Source: Bradyrhizobium sediminis (GTDB lineage Bacteria; Pseudomonadota; Alphaproteobacteria; Rhizobiales; Xanthobacteraceae). Taken from it: a DNA stretch of 64,000 nucleotides. Within the stretch, counting starts at the first letter, position 1; each line of letters starts with the position of its first letter. Shown piece after piece: positions 28,062 through 40,465 of this stretch. The position numbers and the translations under genes were made by a program. The notes beneath the pieces were generated by a model. It saw nothing but the letters and a program-made list of their open reading frames with translations, was not told the DNA's origin and ran no database searches. The stretch spans positions 2,292,001 through 2,356,000 of the forward strand of contig NZ_CP076135.1 in assembly GCF_018736105.1 (NCBI RefSeq). Direction: 5' to 3'.

Positions 28062-28223
28062 ATGCCGCCTATCGAACAGCCTCCGAGCTTAGAGCACATG
28101 CCGATGATGCAGCGCATTCTCGACAATCCGTTCCTGCTGCTGTTCCTCGGGGTGACGCTTCCGACGGTGCTCTATCTGATCTGGGGCGTGATGGAAATCG
28201 CCTCGGTCCCGCTGGCGAAATGA
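28062..28223 (+). CDS. Small single-helix membrane protein of the reductase operon
   Basis: A 53-residue protein with one membrane helix (FLLLFLGVTLPTVLYLIWGV). Its position as first gene of the operon, with a GGAAGG-like ribosome site, suggests a small accessory subunit of the heme-copper reductase, similar to the small subunits of other oxidases. No sequence family is recognised. Confidence 0.7.
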   Translation: MPPIEQPPSLEHMPMMQRILDNPFLLLFLGVTLPTVLYLIWGVMEIASVPLAK

Positions 28224-28284
28224 AGGCTGCAAACTGCAACCACCCGCGCTGAGGCGCGTATCCTTTTGAGAAGGGGAGATCGAC

Positions 28285-28860
28285 ATGGCCGTCACACCGC
28301 CCGAACAACGAATTTGGTGGAACGAGCCTATCGAGAGGGTCGAACTGGTCTGGATCGTGATCGCCTTCCTCTGGGGCCTGTTCATGTTCGGCTTCATGAT
28401 CGCCTGGCATTTCATCGGCCAGCAAAACCTCAGCAAGGAAGCCTACCGCATCGCGCCGTCGGCCTATGAGGCGAAGGTCGACGAGTTCGCCAAGAAATTC
28501 ACGGTGCGCGAGGAGCAGGGCATCCCGGTGGTCAAGCCGAAGCCGGGAACCGATGTCTATCTGCTCGGCCGGCTGTGGCAATGGTGGCCGATTCTCGAGC
28601 TGGAGAAGGGCGTCAGCTACCGGATCCATCTTTCATCGATCGACTGGCAGCATGGCTTCTCGCTGCAGCCCGTCAACATCAACATTTCGGTTCACCCGGG
28701 CTACGAGCACGTGATTTCGCTGACGCCGACCCAGAGCGGCGAGTTCGGCATCATCTGCAATGAGTTTTGCGGGATCGGCCATCACACCATGACCGGAAAG
28801 ATTTACGTCACGGAACAGAAGCGAGCCGAGGCCGAACAGCGCCTCGCCGGGGGGAGGTAG
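28285..28860 (+). CDS. CuA-containing subunit II of heme-copper reductase
   Basis: A 191-residue membrane-anchored cupredoxin. One helix lies at about residues 20-42, then a periplasmic CuA domain. The binuclear copper ligands are all present: His123 (DWQHGFSLQP), Cys158 and Cys162 (CNEFCGIGHH), His166 and Met169. The single N-terminal helix and short length resemble B-family or non-canonical NO reductase subunit II rather than A-family. It receives electrons from a soluble cytochrome, probably the cytochrome c encoded at 34898. It is followed after 4 bases by subunit I. Confidence 0.9.
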   Translation: MAVTPPEQRIWWNEPIERVELVWIVIAFLWGLFMFGFMIAWHFIGQQNLSKEAYRIAPSAYEAKVDEFAKKFTVREEQGIPVVKPKPGTDVYLLGRLWQWWPILELEKGVSYRIHLSSIDWQHGFSLQPVNINISVHPGYEHVISLTPTQSGEFGIICNEFCGIGHHTMTGKIYVTEQKRAEAEQRLAGGR

Positions 28861-28864
28861 GCTC

Positions 28865-30586
28865 ATGACCGCAGAAACCGTCATCGGTGCCGTGCCTGCG
28901 CAGGCAGAGTTCCGCACCTGCCAATATACCGGCCTCAAGGTCGACACCGCGGCGCAGGCGCTGATCAAGGCCAATGCCGTGGCCGCGGTGGTGTTTCTCG
29001 CCATCGGCGGGCTGATGGGCCTGCTGGTCGCGCTGACGCGCTGGCCGGCGGTGCATTTGCTTCCGGCCGACTGGTTCTACCTGATCCTGACCGGGCACGG
29101 CGCCAACGTGCTCTTGTTCTGGATCATCTTCTTCGAAATGGCCGTGCTCTATTTCGCCTCCGCGATCCTGCTCAATTCGCGGCTGGCGGCGCCGAAGCTC
29201 GCCTGGGTCGGTTTTGTCATGATGGTCGTCGGCGCGATCGCGACCAATGTCGCGGTGCTGCAGGGCGATTCCAGCGTGATGTTCACCTCCTATCCGCCGA
29301 TGAAGGCCCAGCCGCATTTCTATCTCGGCCTGATCCTGTTCGCGGTCGGCGCCCTGATCGGCTGCGCGATCTTCTTCGCGACGCTGGCGATCGCCAAGGA
29401 GGAAAAGACCTATGAGGGCTCTATACCGCTGGTGACCTTCGGCGCGCTGACCGCCGCGATCATCGCGGTGTTCACGATCGCCTCGGGCGCCATCATCCTG
29501 ATCCCGACCTGGCTGTGGTCGCTCGGCCTGATCAACGACATCGACCCCCTGATGTACAAGGTGGTGTGGTGGGCGATGGGCCATTCCTCGCAGCAGATCA
29601 ACGTCTCGGCGCATGTCTCGCTCTGGTACCTGACCGCAGCGCTCCTGGTCGGCGCCAAGCCGCTGAGCGAGAAGGTGAGCCGTACCGCCTTCTTCATGTA
29701 CATCCTGTTCCTGCAGCTCGCCTCGGCGCACCATCTCTTGGCCGACCCTGCGCTGGATGCGAGCTGGAAGATCGTCAACACCAGCTACATGATGTATCTG
29801 GCCGTGCTCGGCTCGATGGTTCACGGCCTGACTGTGCCGGGAGCGATCGAATCGGCGCAGCGCAAGAACGGCTATAACCGCGGCGTGTTCGAGTGGCTGC
29901 GCAAGTCGCCCTGGGGTCATCCGGCCTGGGCCGGAATGTTCCTGTCGCTGGTGTTCTTCGGCTTCATCGGCGGTATCTCCGGCGTCGTGCTCGGCACCGA
30001 GCAGCTCAACGTGCTGATGCACAACACCATCTACGTGCCGGGCCACTTCCACGGCACCGTGGTGGCGGGGACCACGCTCGCCTTCATGGGCGCGACCTAT
30101 CTCGTGCTGCCGCTGGTGTTCGAGCGCGAAATCCTGTTTCCCAAGCTCGCCAAGATCCAGCCCTATCTGTTCGGGATCGGCGCCGCCGGCATCTCGCTGT
30201 TCATGATGGGGGCGGGCACGCTCGGGGTCCCGCGCCGGCATTGGGACATCACCTTCAGCGACGCCAACCTGTCGTTCGCTCACTCGGCCGGCGCGTTCCT
30301 GATGATGGGTCTCAACGGCATCTTCGCGATCATCGCGGCGATCGGCGGGATCCTCTTCATCCTGGTCGTCGTCGGCACGGTGTTCTTCGGCGAGAAGATC
30401 AAGGCCGGTCACAAGCTGACCTTCCCGCTGCACTCCGGCGGCGGCGCCGCAGTCTCGCACTACGGCAGCGAGAAGGCGCCGAAGCTTCCGGGCACGATCA
30501 TCCTGGTCATGATCTTCTTCGTCTGCTTCGTCCTCTACTACTTCATCAACTGGAAATATCTGTCGGAACTCTGGCTGTTCCGCTGA
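28865..30586 (+). CDS. Heme-copper reductase subunit I without active-site tyrosine; candidate NO reductase
   Basis: A 573-residue, about 12-14 helix catalytic subunit. Ligands by position: low-spin heme His78 (LTGHGANVLLF) and His396; high-spin heme His394 (YVPGHFHGTVV); CuB His240, His289 and His290 (SAHHLLADP). In oxygen reductases of A and B type, the tyrosine cross-linked to the CuB histidine is four residues after it (HPEVY). Here the stretch is GHSSQQINVSAH, with Gln244 at that place, so the cofactor is missing. The helix VI/X wording is B-family-like. Because NOR families derived from oxidases (eNOR, sNOR and relatives) also have altered sites and CuA partners, and the gene lies beside nirS with no norCB in view, NO reductase is the best reading. 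Oxygen reduction is not excluded. Confidence 0.85.
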   Translation: MTAETVIGAVPAQAEFRTCQYTGLKVDTAAQALIKANAVAAVVFLAIGGLMGLLVALTRWPAVHLLPADWFYLILTGHGANVLLFWIIFFEMAVLYFASAILLNSRLAAPKLAWVGFVMMVVGAIATNVAVLQGDSSVMFTSYPPMKAQPHFYLGLILFAVGALIGCAIFFATLAIAKEEKTYEGSIPLVTFGALTAAIIAVFTIASGAIILIPTWLWSLGLINDIDPLMYKVVWWAMGHSSQQINVSAHVSLWYLTAALLVGAKPLSEKVSRTAFFMYILFLQLASAHHLLADPALDASWKIVNTSYMMYLAVLGSMVHGLTVPGAIESAQRKNGYNRGVFEWLRKSPWGHPAWAGMFLSLVFFGFIGGISGVVLGTEQLNVLMHNTIYVPGHFHGTVVAGTTLAFMGATYLVLPLVFEREILFPKLAKIQPYLFGIGAAGISLFMMGAGTLGVPRRHWDITFSDANLSFAHSAGAFLMMGLNGIFAIIAAIGGILFILVVVGTVFFGEKIKAGHKLTFPLHSGGGAAVSHYGSEKAPKLPGTIILVMIFFVCFVLYYFINWKYLSELWLFR

Positions 30587-30616
30587 TTACCGTTGGATCC
30601 CTACGGAGGAAACCTC

Positions 30617-31489
30617 ATGCGCGCCGCAGTCGGACTGACGATTTCGCTCCTGAAACTCAGGATCGGCGTCGCGATTGCGGCGAGCGCGCTGGCCGGCATC
30701 GCGGTCGCGAGCGGACCGGCGCTGGCATGGTGGCAGATCACCGGCCTCGCACTGGCGATCCTCGGCGCCTCCGGCGCGGCCGGCGCCTTCAACCATTATT
30801 ACGAGCGCGACGTCGACCGGCTGATGCGGCGCACCCGCGCGCGGCCGTTTGCCAGCGGAACCTTCAAGCCGAGCCCGTGGTGGCTGGTCGGATTTCTCGG
30901 GCTACTGGCGGCGTCGCTCGGGCTCGCCTCGGTCAGTGCCGGCAACGTCGCGGCGGCCTATGTCTTCCTCGGCGCCTTCACCTACGGCATCGTCTATACC
31001 GTCTGGCTGAAGCGTCGCAGTACCTGGAATATCGTAGTCGGCGGCCTGGCCGGAAGTTTCGCGGTGCTCGCCGGTGCCGCGGCGGTCGATCCGTCGCCGC
31101 AGGTGATCCCGACCGTGCTGGCGGTTGCGCTGTTTCTGTGGACGCCGCCGCACTTCTGGAGCCTTGCGGCCGCCAAGGGCCAGGACTACGCCAAGGCCGG
31201 CATCCCGATGTTGCCGGTGGTGGTTCCCGCCTATGCCTGGACATTGGCGATCCTCGTCCATTCGGTGGCGCTGGCTGCCGTCTCGCTGGTGCCGCTGTGG
31301 TTCGGCGAGGGGCTGCTCTACGGGCTCGGCGCCGGACTTGGCGGCGGCTATTTCGTCTGGAAGAGCGTGAAGCTGTATCGCGTTCCTTCCAAGGAGAATG
31401 CGATGGCGAACTTCTTCGCGTCGCTGGTACAACTGGCGCTACTGATCGCCGGCGCGCTGCTCGCGAGCGCCGTCAGGCATTGGTTATGA
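30617..31489 (+). CDS. Protoheme IX farnesyltransferase-like (CtaB/UbiA family)
   Basis: A 290-residue polytopic prenyltransferase. The Asp-rich site NHYYERDVDRLMRRTRARP and the later KGQDYAKAGIPMLPV loop are CtaB-type, and eight to nine membrane helices are visible. It would farnesylate heme b to heme o. The start at 30617 follows a strong GGAGGAAA. Its place inside the reductase operon, and not next to A-type oxidase genes, means this reductase probably uses a heme O- or A-type cofactor (inference). Its stop overlaps the Sco gene. Confidence 0.88.
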   Translation: MRAAVGLTISLLKLRIGVAIAASALAGIAVASGPALAWWQITGLALAILGASGAAGAFNHYYERDVDRLMRRTRARPFASGTFKPSPWWLVGFLGLLAASLGLASVSAGNVAAAYVFLGAFTYGIVYTVWLKRRSTWNIVVGGLAGSFAVLAGAAAVDPSPQVIPTVLAVALFLWTPPHFWSLAAAKGQDYAKAGIPMLPVVVPAYAWTLAILVHSVALAAVSLVPLWFGEGLLYGLGAGLGGGYFVWKSVKLYRVPSKENAMANFFASLVQLALLIAGALLASAVRHWL

Positions 31490-32289
31490 CCAGGGGTCGC
31501 GTTGCGGCATGCGCGGCTGTCATGCTCGCTCATTTGTTCATTGCGCCGGTTTCCGCAGAGGCCGCGTCGCCCCAGCTCGATCCCGCGGCAACGGTCGCCA
31601 AGGGAACGCAGGCGCTTGGACGAGCCATCGGCAACTATACCCTTGTCGACATGAAGGGCGCGCCACTGGCGCTGCGCGACTACCGCGGCAAGCCGCTGGT
31701 GATCAGCCTGGTCTACACCGCCTGCAGTTCGGTCTGCCCGCCGACCACCCAGCATGTCATCGACGCCGTGAACGAGGCCGGGCGGATGATCGGCCTGGAC
31801 CGCTTCAACGTGCTCACGGTCGGTTTTGACGCGCGCAATGATACGCCGGCGCGGCTGACCCAGTTCGCGTCGACCCAGGGCATCCGGTCGCTGAACTGGC
31901 GGGTAGCCAGCGCCGATCCCGCGACCATCGAGGCGCTGCTGGGCGACCTCGGCTTCAGCTACCGCGCCGTGGCCGGCGGATTCGATCATCTGACGCAGAC
32001 CACGATCGTCGACCGCGAGGGCCGGATATACCGCCACGTCTATGGCGAGGAGTTTCCGCTGCAGATGTTCATGGAGCCGCTCAAGGACGTCGTCTACGGC
32101 ACCACGACATCGTTCACTTTCCGCGGCATCGTGGACCGCATCAAGTTCATCTGCACCGCTTACGACCCCGGCGCCGGCCGCTACCGTATCGATTTCGGGC
32201 TGGTGTTCGGCGGCGTGATTGCGGCATTCTCTCTCCTCGTCATGGGCGGCCTCATTCTGCGGGAATGGTTTCGCTCGGCGCACGCATGA
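31486..32289 (+). CDS. SCO1/SenC family copper chaperone
   Basis: A 267-residue periplasmic thioredoxin-fold protein. The copper-binding CxxxC is Cys80 and Cys84 (TACSSVCPP), with the distal His168 in GGFDHLTQT. It has an N-terminal signal peptide (ending VSAEA) and an unusual C-terminal membrane helix (GGVIAAFSLLVMGGLIL) that would anchor it at the far end. It should deliver copper to the CuA centre of subunit II. The ATGA overlap with ctaB shows translational coupling. Confidence 0.9.
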   Translation: MTRGRVAACAAVMLAHLFIAPVSAEAASPQLDPAATVAKGTQALGRAIGNYTLVDMKGAPLALRDYRGKPLVISLVYTACSSVCPPTTQHVIDAVNEAGRMIGLDRFNVLTVGFDARNDTPARLTQFASTQGIRSLNWRVASADPATIEALLGDLGFSYRAVAGGFDHLTQTTIVDREGRIYRHVYGEEFPLQMFMEPLKDVVYGTTTSFTFRGIVDRIKFICTAYDPGAGRYRIDFGLVFGGVIAAFSLLVMGGLILREWFRSAHA

Positions 32290-32317
32290 ACGGCCGGGGC
32301 CGGAAACGGAGAGCAAT

Positions 32318-33913
32318 GTGATCGGCGCCATCCGCAGGGTGCTTCGGGCAGGATTTTCGCTGATCGAGCGGCCGTTCGAGCGGCTGTTCACGCCGCAGCT
32401 CAATCCGCTCGCGCAGCTCGGCGCGCTCGGCTTCTTCTTTTTCTGGATAGTGGCGGTGAGCGGGATCTACCTGTTCATCTTCTTCGACACCGGCATCGAG
32501 CGGGCCTATCAATCGGTCGAACACCTGACCCAGGACTACTGGTTTCATGCCGGCGTGATGCGCAGCTTTCATCGCTATGCGTCGGACCTGATGGTCGTGA
32601 TGGTGGTGGTGCATCTGTTGCGGGAATTCTCGCTCGATCATTATCGCGGCGTCCGGTGGTTCTCCTGGATCACCGGCCTGCCGATCATCTGGCTGCTCTA
32701 CGCCTCGGGCATTACCGGCTACTGGCTGGTCTGGGACAAGCTTGCCCAGTATGTCGCGGTCGTCTCGTCGGAGCTTCTGGACTGGCTGCCGATTTTCGGG
32801 GAACCGATTGCGCGAAATTTCATTTCCACCGGCACGCTCACCAGCCGCTTCTTCTCGCTGATGGTGTTCATGCATGTGGCGGTGCCGCTGTTCCTGCTCT
32901 TCATCATGTGGATTCATATCATCCGGATCTCCCGGCCGAAGATGAACCCGCCGCGTACGCTCGCGCTGTTGTCGCTGGCGGCATTGCTCGCGGTGTCGAT
33001 CTGGAAGCCCGCGCTGTCGCAGGGCCCCGCCGATCTGGCGAAGGTGCCGGCCGAAGTCGGCCTCGACTGGCTTTATCTGCCGCTCTATCCCCTGACCGAC
33101 ATCTGGGGCAACGGTGCGGTCTGGGCTTTCCTGGGTGCCTTCTCGCTGATGATCGGGTTGATGCCCTGGCTGCCGCCGCTGCGGCGGGCGAAGGCTGCGC
33201 AGATTGATCTGGCGCACTGCAATGGCTGCGCGCGCTGCGCCGAGGATTGCCCCTACGAGGCCATCCGGATGGTCCCTCGCACCGATGGCTTGCCGTTCCC
33301 AACCGAGGCGGCGGTCAATCCATCGCTCTGCGTATCCTGCGGCATCTGCGTCGGCGCGTGCCCTTCCTCGACGCCGTTCCGCCGCTCCGAGGACCTCAAG
33401 ACCGGAATCGATCTGCCTGACTACTCGCTGAAGGAATTGCGCGAGCGGGTTATCGCCGCCGCCGCTACGCTGACGAAGCCGGGCCGCGTGCTGGTGCTCG
33501 CCTGCGAGCACGGTGCGGCCGGCGGACGGCTCGATGGAACGGTGGTGATGCCCTGCGTCGCAATGATGCCGCCGTCGCTGATCGACTTCGTCCTCAGCCG
33601 CGACCTCGCCGACGGCGTGGTGGTGGCGGGCTGCGCGGAAAGCGCCTGCTACAACCGCCTCGGTATCCAATGGACGGAGCAGCGCTTCGCCGGGCAGCGC
33701 GATCCATATTTGCGCGCGCGGGTTCCGCGCGACCGGATTGCCACGATCTGGGCCTCCGCGCTCGAGGTGACCAAGGCCGAATCCGCCATTGCATCATTCG
33801 CTGCCACCATTGCCGGCCTGCCGCCGCTGCGCCTGCGTTCGCCGCTGCCGGTGAGCCCCATGTCCCCGGCCGCCAAGCCTCCCGAGCCCGCCGAGCTGAA
33901 GGGGGATTCGTGA
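32318..33913 (+). CDS. Cytochrome b / two [4Fe-4S] ferredoxin / MvhD-like fusion protein
   Basis: A 531-residue fusion. Residues 1-215 are a bc1-type cytochrome b N-terminal domain with heme ligand pairs His85/His99 and His186/His200. Residues 300-350 hold two [4Fe-4S] motifs (CNGCARCAEDCP and CVSCGICVGACP). Residues 390-470 resemble the MvhD/FrhD hydrogenase-delta domain (VLACEHG, VMPCVAMMP, VVAGCAESACY). It looks like a membrane quinol- or flavoprotein-linked electron carrier that could feed the reductase. GTG at 32318 follows GGAGAGCA and begins the first segment; an ATG at 32316 would stop at once. No quinol-binding role can be proven. Confidence 0.85.
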   Translation: MIGAIRRVLRAGFSLIERPFERLFTPQLNPLAQLGALGFFFFWIVAVSGIYLFIFFDTGIERAYQSVEHLTQDYWFHAGVMRSFHRYASDLMVVMVVVHLLREFSLDHYRGVRWFSWITGLPIIWLLYASGITGYWLVWDKLAQYVAVVSSELLDWLPIFGEPIARNFISTGTLTSRFFSLMVFMHVAVPLFLLFIMWIHIIRISRPKMNPPRTLALLSLAALLAVSIWKPALSQGPADLAKVPAEVGLDWLYLPLYPLTDIWGNGAVWAFLGAFSLMIGLMPWLPPLRRAKAAQIDLAHCNGCARCAEDCPYEAIRMVPRTDGLPFPTEAAVNPSLCVSCGICVGACPSSTPFRRSEDLKTGIDLPDYSLKELRERVIAAAATLTKPGRVLVLACEHGAAGGRLDGTVVMPCVAMMPPSLIDFVLSRDLADGVVVAGCAESACYNRLGIQWTEQRFAGQRDPYLRARVPRDRIATIWASALEVTKAESAIASFAATIAGLPPLRLRSPLPVSPMSPAAKPPEPAELKGDS

Positions 33914-34413
33914 TGAAGCTGCTGCGGCTCGCAGGCCAGTTCGTGGTCATTGCCGCGCTGTTCGCCGGCGTGGCGTGGCTGTCCGACCGGCCAGTCTACC
34001 GGAAAATCCCCGAGGGGTCCGGGATGATGATGCTGACCTTCGTGCATGGCGCGGACCGCAAGGGCGAATGCCGCAGGCTTTCTCCTGAGGAGATCGCCAA
34101 ACTGGCGCCGAACATGCGCCGGGTGCAGGATTGTCCGCGCGTCCGCCGGTCCCTCTATGTCGAGCTCGATATCGATGGCCGCAAGATCTATGCTGCGGAC
34201 CTGAAGCCTACCGGGATTGCCGGCGACGGCCCATCGCGGGTCTACCAGCGCTTCGTGATGCCGGCCGGGAAATACGATGTTGCGGTGCGCATGCGGGACA
34301 CCGCGCGCGCCGACGGCTTCGATCACGAGCGCCGTGGTACCGTGGACTTCGCGCCGAGCCAGATGTTCGTCATCGACTACCGGCCGGAGAGCGGGGAGTT
34401 CATCTTTCGCTGA
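33913..34413 (+). CDS. Uncharacterised membrane-anchored protein of the reductase operon
   Basis: A 166-residue protein with an N-terminal membrane anchor (FVVIAALFAGVAWL) and a periplasmic region containing two cysteines (Cys54 region GECRRL and QDCPRV) and a beta-rich C-terminus (MPAGKYDVAVRMRDT). No family is recognised. The stop of the preceding gene overlaps the start (TGATG), so it is translated with the fusion protein and probably acts with it. Confidence 0.75.
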   Translation: MKLLRLAGQFVVIAALFAGVAWLSDRPVYRKIPEGSGMMMLTFVHGADRKGECRRLSPEEIAKLAPNMRRVQDCPRVRRSLYVELDIDGRKIYAADLKPTGIAGDGPSRVYQRFVMPAGKYDVAVRMRDTARADGFDHERRGTVDFAPSQMFVIDYRPESGEFIFR

Positions 34414-34423
34414 GGGGTACATC

Positions 34424-34828
34424 ATGGGCCTGCTGCATTGGGAGGATCGTTACAGCGTCGGGAACGCCGCGGTCGATCACGAGCACCGGGAGCTTGTCGA
34501 ACTCGTCAATCGACTCTACGACGAGGCCACGTCGCAGGGATCGAAAGACGCCGTGCTCAATTTCTTCGGCGACCTGTTCAAGGCGATCTCGGCGCATTTT
34601 GCGCTCGAGGAGCGCTTCATGCGCGAGCGCGGTTACGACCAGCTGACCCAGCACAAGAACGATCATGAGCGCCTGCTGGACGAGATTCGCGACATCATGG
34701 AGGATTTCGAGGCCAGCGACCGCTTCGACGAAGGTTTGCTCGCGCAGCGGCTCGATGCGTGGTTTTCCCGGCACTTCGAGACCCATGACGCAAGGCTGCA
34801 CAACGCGCTCGGCACGCATCCCGGGTGA
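34424..34828 (+). CDS. Bacteriohemerythrin
   Basis: A 134-residue diiron protein. The ligand set is complete by pattern: His21 (VDHEHREL), His58 and Glu62 (HFALEE), His77 and His81 (HKNDH), His117, His121 and Asp122 (HFETHD; one of these His is the extra one in this subgroup). It binds O2 or NO at the diiron site. In a denitrification operon it may buffer or deliver NO/O2 near the reductase. It lies 10 bases after the previous gene. Confidence 0.92.
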   Translation: MGLLHWEDRYSVGNAAVDHEHRELVELVNRLYDEATSQGSKDAVLNFFGDLFKAISAHFALEERFMRERGYDQLTQHKNDHERLLDEIRDIMEDFEASDRFDEGLLAQRLDAWFSRHFETHDARLHNALGTHPG

Positions 34829-34897
34829 AATCGGATCTTTACGAATTCCGGTCAAGTCAGGCCGGTACACGGCATCCAGCAGAAGGAGACGGCGATT

Positions 34898-35281
34898 ATG
34901 AAGAGAATGATTACGGTGGTTGCGATCTCGATGGTATCGGCGAGCGGGGCGTTCGCACAGGACGTGGCGGCCGGCGCAACCTCGTACAAGAAGTGCGCCG
35001 CCTGCCACGACGTGGGACCGACGGCGAAGAACAAGGTCGGACCGGTGCTGAACGGCCTCGATGGCCGCAAATCCGGAACCGCGGCCGCCTACAACTATTC
35101 CGATGCCAACAAGGGTTCCGGCATCACCTGGAACGAGGAAGTGTTCCTCGAATACATCAGGGATCCCAAGGGCAAGATCCCGGGCACCAAGATGGTGTTC
35201 GCCGGCATCAAGAACGAGGGCGAGGCGAAGAGTCTCTGGGCCTTCCTCAAGCAGTACGACGCGGAAGGCAAGACCAAGTAG
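34898..35281 (+). CDS. Cytochrome c2/c550-type monoheme cytochrome
   Basis: A 127-residue periplasmic cytochrome with a signal peptide (ending SGAFAQ), the heme motif CAACH and a distal methionine in PGTKMVFAG. It is a class I c-type cytochrome like rhizobial c2/c550. It is the last gene of the operon and is a natural electron donor for CuA of the reductase and for NirS. A ribosome site GAAGGAGA precedes its ATG. Confidence 0.93.
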   Translation: MKRMITVVAISMVSASGAFAQDVAAGATSYKKCAACHDVGPTAKNKVGPVLNGLDGRKSGTAAAYNYSDANKGSGITWNEEVFLEYIRDPKGKIPGTKMVFAGIKNEGEAKSLWAFLKQYDAEGKTK

Positions 35282-35315
35282 CCAAGGCGCTTTCGCGATA
35301 GCGTTGCGGTGGATT

Positions 35316-36297
35316 TCAGCCGATGGTCCCATCGACCGGCGGCGAAATCCATCGCCGCTCGCGTCCGTCGTGGCCGGTCGCCCATATCGCCGTTCCCGCA
35401 AAGCGCGGCAGCAGGGCTTCGATCTCAGCTGATGAAGCGGCGTAAAGCGCCGTCGACAGCGCATCGGCGACGGCGGCAGAGCGATGATGCACCGTGATTG
35501 TCTTCCAGTGTGTGGCGCTGCGGCCGTTGCGCGGGTCGAACAGATGATGCGCAGCGCCGGACGCGCCGAGCACACAGCCTGAGCCTTCCGAGGTCGCCAG
35601 CGCGCCGCCGCTCAGTGTGAGCGGCGCCGCATCGGCGCGGGCGACCAGCCATGGCGCACCGTCCTGGCGCGGCCCGAGCGCGCGCTGCTCGCCGAGATCG
35701 ACGAAGATATGCCGCAAGCCGCGTGAATACAGCAGGTCCGCGACCCGGTCGGTGACATAGCCCTGGCCGAGGCCGTTGAGCGTGAGGCGCTGATCGGCTC
35801 CGGTACGGATGCTGTCAGTCTCGACCGCAATCCGGCGCCAGTCGACCGCTGTCCGCGCCTTGGCGATCAGCTCATCGGGCGGCAGCCCGGCGCCGGGCGA
35901 TGCGGCAAACCAGTCCACATGCGCTTCCCAGAGCGCCTGGACACTGGGATCGAACAGCCCGCCGCTGCGGCCGGCGATATCGAGCGCCAGCGCCAGTGCG
36001 CGGCGCATGTCGCCACCAGGCGCATGCAGCTGCTTGTCACGATTCAAGCGCCGCAGTTCCGAGTTGTCGCGGAACAGGCTCAGCGCGTCTTCGAGACGAT
36101 CGATTTCCGCGGCCGCGGCGGCAATCGCGCTGCGGGCGGCCGCGGGTTCGACCCCGTTGAACAGGATGGTGGCGTCCGCGCCCATCGCAACGCCGTGCCA
36201 GACGTAGTCGGCCTCATCGGGGCGGGCAGGGCTGCCGGCCACGGCGCTAGCGGCGGCGGCAGCGAAAATCGTGATGACGCGTCGTCGCGTCGGAGCG

Positions 36298-36308
<11 letters not shown>
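35316..36308 (-). CDS. nirX: NirX/NosX-type FAD:protein FMN transferase (ApbE family)
   Basis: A 330-residue ApbE-family protein with a Tat-type twin-arginine start MRSDAPTRRRVITIFAAAAAS, seen here as TRRRVITIF. The ApbE landmarks GVAMGADATILF, GGLFDPSVQALW, LNGLGQGYVTDRVADLL and GGALATSEGSG are all present. The family attaches FMN covalently to Thr of periplasmic flavoproteins; the downstream partner here is NirI. The start at 36308 fits the Tat signal and overlaps the nirI stop by eleven bases. Paracoccus has the same nirI-nirX pair. Confidence 0.9.
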
Positions 36309-40370
<4,062 letters not shown>

Positions 40371-40390
40371 GGACCGGACGACAATGAGCC

Positions 40391-40415
40391 GGCGCGGCAA
40401 CGAGTCTGCCGCGCC
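40391..40415 (+). promoter_or_regulatory. Strong intercistronic hairpin between nirS and nirE
   Basis: GGCGCGGCA-ACGAGTC-TGCCGCGCC is a perfect 9-bp G+C-rich stem with a 7-base loop, 20 bases after the nirS stop. Without a T-run it is more probably an mRNA stabiliser or partial attenuator than a terminator, which would let nirS be made in excess over the maturation genes. Confidence 0.55.
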
Positions 40416-40465
40416 GCCTCGATGCAAGGAGCCGAATTGCAAAGGCCAACCGGGCGGAGCGCGCT

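Noticed and set aside
29893-30592. Long open frame running through subunit I into the Sco gene
   Set aside because: It is the shadow of the reductase subunit I reading frame; only the Sco part from 31486 is real.
40371-40465. Possible intrinsic terminator after nirS
   Set aside because: The hairpin is strong but has no T-run, and nirE follows in the same direction, so I kept it as an intercistronic structure.
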